From assembly GCA_947491025.1 (NCBI GenBank), contig CANLIC010000011.1:45127-109126 (forward strand): 64,000 nucleotides of DNA, written 5' to 3'. Origin of the DNA: Myxococcales bacterium. GTDB lineage: Bacteria; Myxococcota_A; UBA9042. Shown here in pieces: positions 46,764-57,638 of the stretch. Every line of letters starts with the position of its first letter. The stretch's first letter is position 1. The translations under genes were made by a program, and so were the position numbers. Under the pieces are notes generated by a model. It had not been told where the DNA came from. It ran no database searches and saw only the letters and a list, made by a program, of their open reading frames with translations.

Positions 46764-48952
46764 CAAGGCGCGGGTAGCTCGCCGCCGATCGCAGCGTGCA
46801 GGCGAGTCGCCGCCTCGGCGTGGCGGGCCCCCGCCATGAGGGTGTAGCGGTGCAGGTCGCGCTTGCCCTCGTCGACCTCGCCGAGCTCGAGCTCCAAGAT
46901 CGCCTGCTCCAAGAGGGCCTCGGCTGGAGCGCCGGGGCGATCGGAGATCATCTGCAGCAGCGTGAGGGCCTCGACCGGCCGGCCGGCGTCTGCCAGGCGC
47001 ACAGCGCGCCGGTGGGTCTGAATGATGGGGGCGTCGACTTCGCGACCCATGGCGCGGTAAAGCGGCGACTCCGGCCAGAGCACCAAGAGCGCCAAGCCGG
47101 CACCGCACAGCACCATCGCTGCGCTCCACCACATGCGCTTGCTTTTCGTGGTCGCAACCTCGGGCTCCCCTTGGGAGGCGTCGAGGTCGGCGCCCTCGGC
47201 GTCGCCGCTCCAGGCGTCGAGCGTGCTGGCCTGACCCTCGTCGCCGCGCATCCGATGGAGCTCGGCGGGCGTGGCCGAGAGCTGGGGCGCGGCGCCGTTG
47301 TCCTGGTCGCGGGGCTGGTCGCGCGGCACCGGTGCGACCAGCGAGCGACCCAGGGCCTCGAGACGGGCCTGGCCCTCGTTGGCGTCCGGGCGCACGTTGA
47401 CGCCGAACCAGTTGGCGCTGCGCCACGCACCGGAGGCCAGGCGGCCCCCTTGACCGTCGGTCGGCTCTGGATCGAGGTCGAGGCCCGCCGGGTCAGGCAG
47501 GACGTCGGGCAAGAGCTGCTCGGGCTCGCGGCCACCCGCCTCACCTTGCGCCTGCGGATCTCGACTTCCAGGCAGCGCGTGCGTCCCGCTCTGGTAGGTC
47601 TCCGTGGCAGCGTGGCGGTGGCTGGCGCGGGTCGAGACTGGCGAGTCGACCCAGCCGACCGGGGCTGACGGCAGCAAAGTGCCGCTGGCGCCAGCGACCG
47701 TGGGGCTGCGCCGACCTCCGCCGCTTGCGCCACCGCTCGGGGTCCCTGCAACGGTGGCGCCATCGCCTTCAGCAAGGGCGGGTGCGCCGGCGCGGCCATC
47801 GGCGCGAAAAGCCGCCCCGGCCATGGTCTGGGCGTGCCGCTGGCCGGGGCGCGGATCAAGCGCCGGGCGGCCGACCTCGGCGCGCGCCGCGAAGCCGGAC
47901 GTGTACACATCGACCTTGCCGCCGGCATGGGCTCCGCTTGCCCCAGCGGGACGGCGCACGCCGTATGCGCCGGTCTGTCCCGCGCTGCCAAGCCCCTCCC
48001 CATCGCGGGCGACGACCGCGCCACGGGCGATGCGGCTGTGCAACGAGGCCAGGGCCTCGAGCTCGTCGTCACCCTCGCCGTCAATCGCGACACCGATCGG
48101 CATGCCGGCCGCGATGCGCCGAAAAACCGCCTCTGCGACGGCAGGCAGCGGTCGCGCCTTCTCCCAGCGCACCTGGCAAACCGCGTCACGCAGCGGCATT
48201 GTGACGCGCGCTTCGTCGACGCGACGGGCGTATTCGTGGGCGGCGGCGAGCGTCCCGCGCCAGACGCCAGCCAAGGTCCGCGGGCCGGTGTGCCGGCCGT
48301 ACGACAAATGCCAGCGCCCGCGTCGCCAGCAGAACATGCGTTCAAGGGCGTGACGGCCCTGGTCCTGGTCAGCGACGGCATGGACGAGCTGGCCATCGAT
48401 CATGGCCACCTCGCCGGTACGGCCATCGCTCTCGAGGCGCACCACGGCGTCGGTGCGCCCACCCCGGGCGGCCTCAAGCACCAAAGCCTCAAGCAGGTCG
48501 CCGAGGGTCTTCTGGCTGAGGTCGCCGAACTCGCCGCCATCGCGACCGCCGAGCCGCGGCATCGTCGCCGGCTGGCGCAGGAGCTCGAGCAAAGCGTCGA
48601 TGGCGATCGGCCGTTCGGCGACGCCGCTCCAGCCGCTGCGAATGGCCTCGTGCTCGGCGAGCGAGAGGTCGCGCGGACGCACCCCGACGATGAAGCGGGG
48701 CACCATGCCCTCGTCGACGAGCGACTTCCAGAGCGCAGTGGCACGACCGACGTCGTCGAAGGTGGCGACCACAGCCAGCTCGGTCAGCACGCCGCCTTCA
48801 CGCGCCGCCCTTGCCGCGCCAAGCACAGCGTAGTCATCGCCGGCAGCGGTGGCCGAGATGCCGGCCTGCACAAGGTCGAGCGCCAGCATGCCAGAGGCGA
48901 CGGGGTCGTCGCCGATGACCAGGACGGAGAGGTGGCGCAGCGACTCGCTCAT
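46763..48952 (-). CDS. Pseudo-receiver + DUF4388 regulator with C-terminal transmembrane/TPR-like tail
   Basis: The ATG at 48952 (no clear Shine-Dalgarno; a TTG at 48970 is the alternative) gives 729 aa. Residues 1-125 look like a response-regulator receiver (LSVLVIGDDPVASGMLALDL), but the strand that should carry the phosphoryl-accepting Asp reads ELAVVATFDD, so it is probably a pseudo-receiver. A DUF4388-like domain follows (TLGDLLEALVLEAARGGRT ... GEVAMIDGQLVHAVADQDQG), common in myxobacterial regulators. Then comes a long low-complexity linker (residues ~270-560), one transmembrane helix (MWWSAAMVLCGAGLALLVLW) and a helical tail (RAVRLADAGRPVEALTLL). It is coupled with tsaD. Function unknown; it may sense a phospho-signal without being phosphorylated. 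Confidence 0.75.
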   Translation of the reverse strand: MSESLRHLSVLVIGDDPVASGMLALDLVQAGISATAAGDDYAVLGAARAAREGGVLTELAVVATFDDVGRATALWKSLVDEGMVPRFIVGVRPRDLSLAEHEAIRSGWSGVAERPIAIDALLELLRQPATMPRLGGRDGGEFGDLSQKTLGDLLEALVLEAARGGRTDAVVRLESDGRTGEVAMIDGQLVHAVADQDQGRHALERMFCWRRGRWHLSYGRHTGPRTLAGVWRGTLAAAHEYARRVDEARVTMPLRDAVCQVRWEKARPLPAVAEAVFRRIAAGMPIGVAIDGEGDDELEALASLHSRIARGAVVARDGEGLGSAGQTGAYGVRRPAGASGAHAGGKVDVYTSGFAARAEVGRPALDPRPGQRHAQTMAGAAFRADGRAGAPALAEGDGATVAGTPSGGASGGGRRSPTVAGASGTLLPSAPVGWVDSPVSTRASHRHAATETYQSGTHALPGSRDPQAQGEAGGREPEQLLPDVLPDPAGLDLDPEPTDGQGGRLASGAWRSANWFGVNVRPDANEGQARLEALGRSLVAPVPRDQPRDQDNGAAPQLSATPAELHRMRGDEGQASTLDAWSGDAEGADLDASQGEPEVATTKSKRMWWSAAMVLCGAGLALLVLWPESPLYRAMGREVDAPIIQTHRRAVRLADAGRPVEALTLLQMISDRPGAPAEALLEQAILELELGEVDEGKRDLHRYTLMAGARHAEAATRLHAAIGGELPAP

Positions 48953-49058
48953 GGCCGGTGAGGGTGGCAAGGTCGGCCTGCGACTGCAAGCGCTTGACGC
49001 GCCTCAAGGGAGACCGGCAGCGATCGCAGCCGAGATTCAGCGGATTCAAACGCCGAAC

Positions 49059-49123
49059 GCGCCGCGGCGAGCCCCCCGTGAGGGGCCGTCGCGGCGCGCT
49101 CTGCGCCTGCGTTCAGCGAACGC
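49059..49123 (-). terminator. GC-rich hairpins and imperfect repeat downstream of atpE
   Basis: Reading away from atpE, a perfect GCGTTC-GCT-GAACGC stem (49109-49123) is followed by a large GC stem-loop closing on CCCC/GGGG (49059-49098). A 16-base unit, GAACGCG(C/A)CGCGGCGA, occurs twice (49055-49070 and 49118-49133, one mismatch). This is the likely termination region of the atpI-atpB-atpE unit, without a U-tract. Confidence 0.45.
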
Positions 49124-49147
49124 GACGCGGCGAAACGAACGCTTCGG

Positions 49148-49480
49148 CTAGATCTTGCCGAGCAGCATGAACGAGATGACCAGCGAGTAGATCACCAGCG
49201 ACTCGATCAGGGCCAGCGAGAGCAGCAGCGGCGTGAAGATCTCCTTCGCGGCGCCGGGGTTGCGGCCGATGCCCTCGAGGGCGGCGGCAGCAGCCTTGCC
49301 CTGACCGAGGCCACCACCCGCGGCGGCGATGCCGAGGCCGAGACCGATCGCGAGCGCGATGTAGCCCTTGTCGGAGGCGCCGCCGGCAGCAGCCGTGCCC
49401 TCAGCGAAGGCGGGCACCGCGAACAGCACCAGGGTCGAAACGAAGGCGAAAATCGACGCAGTCAGCTTCTGGAAGCGCAT
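49148..49480 (-). CDS. atpE: F-type ATP synthase subunit c, with Na+-binding-like residue set
   Basis: The rotor subunit of the F0 motor. The 110-aa product has an N-terminal hydrophobic leader (to about AFA at residue 26), as in many deltaproteobacterial c subunits. Helix 1 is IALAIGLGLGIAAAGGGLGQ, the polar loop RNP is at 73-75, and helix 2 is TPLLLSLALIESLVIYSLVI. The ion-binding carboxylate is Glu93, followed by Ser94; Gln60 is 33 residues before it and Tyr98 five after. These are the spacing and identities of Gln32, Glu65, Ser66 and Tyr70 in the Na+-coupled Ilyobacter c-ring. Proton-type rings with glutamate usually have Ala after it. AGGAGAG precedes the ATG. It is the last gene of atpI-atpB-atpE. 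Confidence 0.97.
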   Translation of the reverse strand: MRFQKLTASIFAFVSTLVLFAVPAFAEGTAAAGGASDKGYIALAIGLGLGIAAAGGGLGQGKAAAAALEGIGRNPGAAKEIFTPLLLSLALIESLVIYSLVISFMLLGKI

Positions 49481-49531
49481 GGAACTCTCTCCTGTTGCCG
49501 GCCGTTTGCCGGCCCACGGTGGGCGGCCTGG

Positions 49532-50551
49532 CTACGAGTGGCCGTGCGCGTCGTCGTGACCGCCGGCGGTCGCCATCGACAGATACACCGTCGACAACAT
49601 GACGAAGACGATGGTCTGCACCACGCAGACCATCAGACCCAGGAACATGACCGGCAGCGGCACGAGCGGCAGCTTGAAGTACGTAAACTCGAAGAGCACG
49701 TTGTGGTCGCCGGTCATGTTGCCCATGAGGCGCAGCGACAACGAGATCGGACGGACCAGGTGGCCGACGATCTCGATGACCACCATCAGGGGCGCCAGGG
49801 CAAGCACGGGCCCGGCGAAGTGCTGGGCATAGTGGACGATGCCCTGCGACCGGATGCCGGCGTAGTGGGTGGCGAAAAAGATCGTCAGGCCCATGCCGAT
49901 GTTGGTGTTGAGGTTGTCGGTCGCCGGCGCGCCGAGCGGCAAGAGCGCCAGCAAATTCATCGTCAGGATGTAGACGGCGCAGGTGGCGACGATGGGGAAG
50001 TACTGCCGAGCGACAGCTGGCGCCATCATGCTGCGCATCAGGTTCCACACCGCGCCAACCACGACCTCGAAGAAGAGCAACGGCGACAGGCGCGTGGAGG
50101 GCAGCACGCCGGCGTCAGCGTCGACGCTCAAGCGCTGGCGGGCAGCCATCGCCGTGGCGAGCAAGATCAGCAGGGCGATCAGCGCCCAGAAGACATGGCC
50201 GAGCTGGCCCTTGGTGGCGAAGTCCTCGCCGTCGACCAGGCTCTTCGGAAGGCCGACTGCGGGGCCGAGCTTGGCGCGGATCGCCTTGCCGGTGTCCTCC
50301 GAGATCAGCAGCGAGGCCAGGGAGAAGTGGCGCAAATGCTCTTTGTGAGCGGCAGCGTCGTGGTCGGCCGAGTGGCTGCCGGCGGCAGCACCAGCCTCGG
50401 CGGCGGCGCCGACCTGACCGGACACCGCGCCAACGCCATCGGGCGCCGAGGCGCGCGCGAGGCTAGGCGCAGCGAGCAGGCCCAGCCCGACCAGCAGCGC
50501 CGCAACACCTGCCAGTTGGCCGAGTCGAATTCGCAGGGTCATCGCCGTCAT
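49532..50551 (-). CDS. atpB: F-type ATP synthase subunit a
   Basis: The stator channel subunit that passes ions to the c-ring. The 339-aa product starts at the ATG at 50551 (GGAGG 8 bases upstream) and overlaps the atpI stop by ATGA. A signal-like helix is followed by a ~100-residue Ala/Gly/His-rich periplasmic insert, longer than in E. coli. The canonical membrane part follows: YFPIVATCAVYILTMNLLALLP, LIEIVGHLVRPISLSLRLMGNM with the essential arginine in SLRLMGNM, and the C-terminal hydrophobic GLMVCVVQTIVFVMLSTVYL. It ends in a His/Asp-rich tail (GGHDDAHGHS). Confidence 0.96.
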   Translation of the reverse strand: MTAMTLRIRLGQLAGVAALLVGLGLLAAPSLARASAPDGVGAVSGQVGAAAEAGAAAGSHSADHDAAAHKEHLRHFSLASLLISEDTGKAIRAKLGPAVGLPKSLVDGEDFATKGQLGHVFWALIALLILLATAMAARQRLSVDADAGVLPSTRLSPLLFFEVVVGAVWNLMRSMMAPAVARQYFPIVATCAVYILTMNLLALLPLGAPATDNLNTNIGMGLTIFFATHYAGIRSQGIVHYAQHFAGPVLALAPLMVVIEIVGHLVRPISLSLRLMGNMTGDHNVLFEFTYFKLPLVPLPVMFLGLMVCVVQTIVFVMLSTVYLSMATAGGHDDAHGHS

Positions 50552-50946
50552 CGCGGCACCTCCGGCCGCGAACGCGGCTGAGACGCCGCCGCCATGCTGC
50601 CGATGAGCCACAGCAGGGGCGCGGCAGAGATGCCCGCGACGAACGCGATGGGGTCGACATTCGCCAGCAGCAGGACGGCACCCACTGCAGCGAGCAAGAG
50701 GAGCATCTTGAGGAAGATCAAGGCCATGGGGCCGGCCGGCGTCGAGTCGACATCGGTGATGCGGCCGACGAGGGTGGCCAAGGCGCGGGCGTTGAGTCCG
50801 CCGAGGACGGCGCCAAACGCGATGCCGCGCACCACTTCGGCTGAGAAGACCAAGGCCGCCGCCCCACAGGCGAGCAGCGCGACGACGGCGTGAACCAGCT
50901 CCAGCTGGCGCAAGCGGCGGCGCGGATCGGTCACTGGGTCGGCCAT
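50548..50946 (-). CDS. atpI: ATP synthase subunit I (AtpI-like)
   Basis: A 132-aa protein with four hydrophobic segments, encoded just before atpB and overlapping it by ATGA. AtpI proteins help assemble the c-ring, especially in Na+- or Mg2+-dependent systems, and this is their usual position. The family is weakly conserved, so the assignment rests on size, topology and location. The ATG at 50946 is chosen because the protein then begins with the charged MADPVTDPRRRLRQLEL before TM1. Confidence 0.75.
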   Translation of the reverse strand: MADPVTDPRRRLRQLELVHAVVALLACGAAALVFSAEVVRGIAFGAVLGGLNARALATLVGRITDVDSTPAGPMALIFLKMLLLLAAVGAVLLLANVDPIAFVAGISAAPLLWLIGSMAAASQPRSRPEVPR

Positions 50947-51249
50947 GATCGTGTCGAGCCCTGGTTCGTGTGCCCCAGGCAGAGCCCAGGGCGGGAGGGA
51001 GAGAACCGCGATTGACCTGCGATTCCCGCTGGTTGAGCCGGATTCGGCGCACAAGGCCGGCCGACTCGCGGCGCTAGTTAGCATGGAGGCACCGGGTGGT
51101 CAAGGCGAAGACGGCAGGGCGGCCGCGCTGCGTCGGTCTGTCACGGAAGTCATCGGCGCCGCACAGGGTCGCGGCGGCGACGCCCCCTACAAGGCAGATC
51201 GCGGCCATGGCAGACTGCGCGCGGCGGGCCAACCGCCGACTCGGCCCGC
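50947..51249. other. 303-bp divergent intergenic region
   Basis: Lies between atpI (-) and the DUF4175-like gene (+); both promoters should be here. I see no gene, and the only notable composition is a purine-rich stretch around 50986-51006. Confidence 0.5.
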
Positions 51250-54200
51250 GTGGAGCCCGCCATCGACCCGTCCCTGACCACCCCCCGCACGCATGAGGCC
51301 GAGTCGTTCGTCGCTTGGGCGGCGGGCCTGCGTCGACGGGGCGAGCAGCTGGCGGCGATGCGGGCGCTTGGGCTCATCGCGGCGTCGGCGCTCGGCGCTG
51401 GCTGGGCGGCGATCGTCGCCATGGCAACCTGGGGTTGGACGCCTGCCCTGGCGGCGGCGAGCGTGACCGCGGCGACGTTGATCGCGGCGTTGCTGAGCTG
51501 GGCTTGGCGCCGCCCCGATCGCCAACGCGACGATGGGGCGTGGATGGCGGCCCAACGGGTACGCGTCGGCGATCTGCAGGGTGCAGAGCGCTTGCGCACG
51601 ACCTGGGAGCTTTTGCGCCGCCACCCGCAACACCCGATGGCCGCAGGCCTGCTACGCGAAGTGCGCCAGGCCGAGCGTGCGTTGCAGGTCCAGGCAGCCA
51701 ACAAGCTGAGGCGACGCGCGATGGAGAGCGCGCTCTGGCTGAGCGTCGCGCTGGCGGCGGGGCTGCAGGCGCGCGCCTCTTGGCTCGAGATCGAGCGGCT
51801 GGCTCGACAGACCGCCCAGAAGCCGACGGGACCCCGCGCGCTGGCAAGCCTCATCGACGACCTGTCGCTCGACATCGAGGCGCCAGAGTATGCCCGCGAG
51901 GCCGTGCCGCCGCGGCGCGAGACGGGCGAGGAGGCCACCGTCTTGCGTGGCTCCACAGTGCGGATCGCGGTGCTGCCACGGGCCGGCGTCAAAGACCTGG
52001 AAATCGAGATCGACCGGGGAGGCAGCCGCGAACGCGAAGAAATGCTGGCGATGCCCGGCGGCCGGCTGCAGACCATGGTGACGGCCGGCGAGGCGTTTTC
52101 CTACCGGTTTTTCGGCCGTGACGCCTCTGGCGCGGTGCTTTTTGAGCGCGGCGGACGCCACGTGCAGGTGGGCGCCGACGCGGACCCGATCGCCGTGTTG
52201 GAGGAGCCCGTCGCCGAGGTTGAGGTGCGGGCCGGCGAGTCCGTCCTGGTGGCCGGCTGGGTGAAGGACGACATCGGTCTCGCCAGCATCGACCTCGTGG
52301 TCGCGGCCCCAGCAGGCAACGAGCGCCGCTCGCTGGCGGTGACCCCAGGCGAACGACGCGTCACTATCCGCGAGAGCCTCGAGGTGGATCGCTTGGGCCT
52401 GCTGGCCGGCGAGATCGCGACGCTGACGTTGGAGGCGGTCGACGTCGCCGGCGACGGCACACCGCGGCGCGGGCGTTCAACCGCGGTCTCGCTGCGCATG
52501 TTCTCTCCTGATCGCTTTCACGGCAGGCTCTTGAGCCGCCTCAGCGAGCTCGCCGTGGCGTGGACCGTGGCCCTCGCCGACCGCCTGGAGGGCGACCCGC
52601 AGCTGCCAGCACGCCGCTTCGCCGATGCCCTCGCCGCGCAGGCTGCATTCGCGAGCCGCGAGGCTGGGCTGCTAGCCGCGCTGCAGGAGCTGCGGGCCGA
52701 CCTGGACGACGACGTCTTGGTGCGGGCCCAGCCGCGGGCGGACGTCGACGCGCTCGATCGCCTGCTGCGCGACCGCACCGCGGAGGAAGCGCGCGGCGTC
52801 TCGCGCCTGTTGGCCGAACGCGAGGTCGACGCCGGCGAGGAAGGCGCAGCTGCGGCGCAAGCCCCTCCCGAGGCGCCCGAGCGAGCGGGGGCGGAGCCCG
52901 ACGAGCGCCAACTGCGCCGCGACCTGGCGCGCCTCGGCAGGCTCCACGGCCGCGTGGTCGACGGCATCGAGCGAGCCGTGCTCGGACTCGGGGCGGTGGC
53001 GCTGAGCGAGCATCGCAGCGCCCTGGCGCGCGACGGCCGCGCCCTGGAGAAGCTGGAGGCCCGGTTGGCCGAGGTGCTGGAGAAGCTCCGCGCCCAGCCC
53101 GACGACCCTGCGCTGCGCGCCGAGGCCGAGCGCCTGCTCGACGCGATCGGCCAACGCTTGGAGCAGATGCGGGCCGAGGCCGGGCGTCAGCTGCAGCTGG
53201 TACCGCCCGAGCGCCTCAACGAGAGCGCGCTGGAGCCGACCGAGCTCGAGGGCGCGCTCGGCGAGCGGCGCGACGCCCTCGATCAGGTGCGCGAAGCGCT
53301 GCGCGCGGGCAAGATCGACGACGCGATGAAGGCCTTCGAAGCGAGCCGCGGCCGGCTAGCGTCGGCGCTCGATACGCTGCAAGCGGAGGCAGAGGCGGAG
53401 CGGACCGCCGAGGACGCTGCGCTTGAGCGGCTCATCGCCGAATTGCGCCGTGGTATCGAAGAAGCGCGTGCCGACCAGGCCTCCCTGCGCGAAGCGCTGC
53501 GCCCGGCTGCCGAGAGCCAGGAGCGGGCGACGGCCGACGAGCTCCGGCGCGGCCTCGAGCAGCTGTTGCCGAAAGTGCGGGCCTTGCTGGACGACGCGCG
53601 CGACCAGCTGCGACCGAAGCGACTCGCCACCCCAGAGCTGCGCTCCGGCCTCGCCCTCGCCGACGCCCGCGCCGCGCTGTCTCAGGCGGTCGCAGACCTG
53701 GAGCGCGCCGACGTCGACTCGGCGCTTTTGGCGCTCCTAGAGGCCGAAGACAGCCTCGACATTGCGCGGCGTGGGCTGCTCGAGCGTGAGGCGCTGCTCG
53801 ACCGGGAGGCCGGTGTCAGGACCCCTGCCGACAAGGCGGAAGCGGCTGCCCTGGCTGAAAAGGCGCTCCGTCACGCCCTGGGCCAGGACGGCGGCCGCGT
53901 CGACCTCGCCCGCGACCGCGCCGCCCGCGCCGCGGCCCTGCTACGCCAGCTGCTGCCGCGGCCCGAGTCGCTGCACGATCCAGCGACCCGTCGGCGCCTG
54001 GCCGGGCACGGCGGCCGGCAGGAGGCCCTCCGCAAGCGTCTGGAGCGGGTGCGGCAGCGTCTCAGCCAGCAAGCGCTGGCCCAACCCGGCCTCGAGAGCC
54101 AGGTCGGCGGCCGGCTCGATCACGCCGAGCAGATGATGCGCCAGGCCGGCGCCGCGCTAGGCGCCAGCGACGCGACCCGTGGCGATCGCCGAATGGCCGA

Positions 54201-54453
54201 AGCGGAGGCCGCTCTCGACGCCGCCCAGCAGATGCTGCAGCGCGCCACCGGTCAGGGTGGCCAGGCGGCGCAAGGCGGCGCTGGCAGTCAGGTCGGACGA
54301 CGGCCCGACGCCTCAGACGTGCCGTTGCCAGACAAGAAGGCCGCCGAAGCGGCAGATGATTTTCGCAAGCGCGTGCAAGACGCGGCGCGACGCGAAGCGC
54401 CGGCCGGCTGGAGCGAGCGCGTGCGGCGGTACTGGTTGCGGCTCGGCGAGTAG
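51250..54453 (+). CDS. Very large DUF4175-like membrane-anchored coiled-coil protein
   Basis: The 1067-aa product starts at a GTG without a clear Shine-Dalgarno. Two or three hydrophobic segments lie in the first 180 residues (MRALGLIAASALGAGWAAIV, TPALAAASVTAATLIAALLSW, then a third near residue 160). A beta-rich periplasmic-like region follows (residues 200-420: LSLDIEAPEYA, VLRGSTVRIAVLP, VAGWVKDDIGLASIDLVV), as in DUF4175 proteins of Deltaproteobacteria and Bacteroidetes. From residue ~450 to the end it is highly charged, Ala/Arg/Glu-rich and helical, strongly predicted as coiled coil by its heptads. The C-terminus is helical and charged. The function of the family is unknown; a structural or envelope scaffold role is a guess. 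Confidence 0.8.
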   Translation: MEPAIDPSLTTPRTHEAESFVAWAAGLRRRGEQLAAMRALGLIAASALGAGWAAIVAMATWGWTPALAAASVTAATLIAALLSWAWRRPDRQRDDGAWMAAQRVRVGDLQGAERLRTTWELLRRHPQHPMAAGLLREVRQAERALQVQAANKLRRRAMESALWLSVALAAGLQARASWLEIERLARQTAQKPTGPRALASLIDDLSLDIEAPEYAREAVPPRRETGEEATVLRGSTVRIAVLPRAGVKDLEIEIDRGGSREREEMLAMPGGRLQTMVTAGEAFSYRFFGRDASGAVLFERGGRHVQVGADADPIAVLEEPVAEVEVRAGESVLVAGWVKDDIGLASIDLVVAAPAGNERRSLAVTPGERRVTIRESLEVDRLGLLAGEIATLTLEAVDVAGDGTPRRGRSTAVSLRMFSPDRFHGRLLSRLSELAVAWTVALADRLEGDPQLPARRFADALAAQAAFASREAGLLAALQELRADLDDDVLVRAQPRADVDALDRLLRDRTAEEARGVSRLLAEREVDAGEEGAAAAQAPPEAPERAGAEPDERQLRRDLARLGRLHGRVVDGIERAVLGLGAVALSEHRSALARDGRALEKLEARLAEVLEKLRAQPDDPALRAEAERLLDAIGQRLEQMRAEAGRQLQLVPPERLNESALEPTELEGALGERRDALDQVREALRAGKIDDAMKAFEASRGRLASALDTLQAEAEAERTAEDAALERLIAELRRGIEEARADQASLREALRPAAESQERATADELRRGLEQLLPKVRALLDDARDQLRPKRLATPELRSGLALADARAALSQAVADLERADVDSALLALLEAEDSLDIARRGLLEREALLDREAGVRTPADKAEAAALAEKALRHALGQDGGRVDLARDRAARAAALLRQLLPRPESLHDPATRRRLAGHGGRQEALRKRLERVRQRLSQQALAQPGLESQVGGRLDHAEQMMRQAGAALGASDATRGDRRMAEAEAALDAAQQMLQRATGQGGQAAQGGAGSQVGRRPDASDVPLPDKKAAEAADDFRKRVQDAARREAPAGWSERVRRYWLRLGE

Positions 54454-54636
54454 CGGCGCCGACGGCATGGGCTTTCGCCTTGCCGCAGCGACCTCTCGCC
54501 CCGCTCCCTGCCGACCCAAAGCGATCGGCGCTCTGGCCAGAGCATCGACTTTCCGCGCCAGCGCGCGGGTCTGCGCCTCAGATGGGAGTTCGCTCGCGAC
54601 CGCGACGGTGGACCTTGCGGCTCCAGGCGCCATGCC

Positions 54637-54665
54637 TTGACACCCGACGGGGCCATCCTTAGCTG
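54637..54665 (+). promoter_or_regulatory. Candidate promoter upstream of clpB
   Basis: TTGACA at 54637 is followed 17 bases later by TAGCTG, a good -35 with a weak -10. Overlapping it, CTTGACA with GGCCATCC downstream is loosely reminiscent of heat-shock (sigma32) sites, which fits a chaperone gene. Either reading is only a consensus match. Confidence 0.3.
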
Positions 54666-54787
54666 TCAGCGGGTTCCGCCACAGCGGCCGCCGCAGCGGC
54701 CCCCGGGCTTGGCGGCGCTGGCGCAGTTTTCGCGCTCGGCGCTGACGTTCCGTGACGCCCTCAGCCGAGGAACCCAAGGAGCGACCC

Positions 54788-57391
<2,604 letters not shown>

Positions 57392-57638
57392 CGACGGCGA
57401 CGACGATTCCCGCCGTTTCAGGATTCTCTGCCTGCCCTGGCCGCCCAGCCTGCCGGGACGCCAGCGCTCCAACGGCCACGTCGACCGGGCGAGCGCTAGC
57501 CTTGGCCCCATCCGCAGCGCCGCGGCGACCCCCGCCGGCCTGCGCCGAGACCCAGAAGCAAACGCTGACGTAACCCGCCGCGGCGCGGTCGCAAGCGCCC
57601 CTCTGGCCAACCCCAGAGGCCCCGCGCATCCTCAAGGC

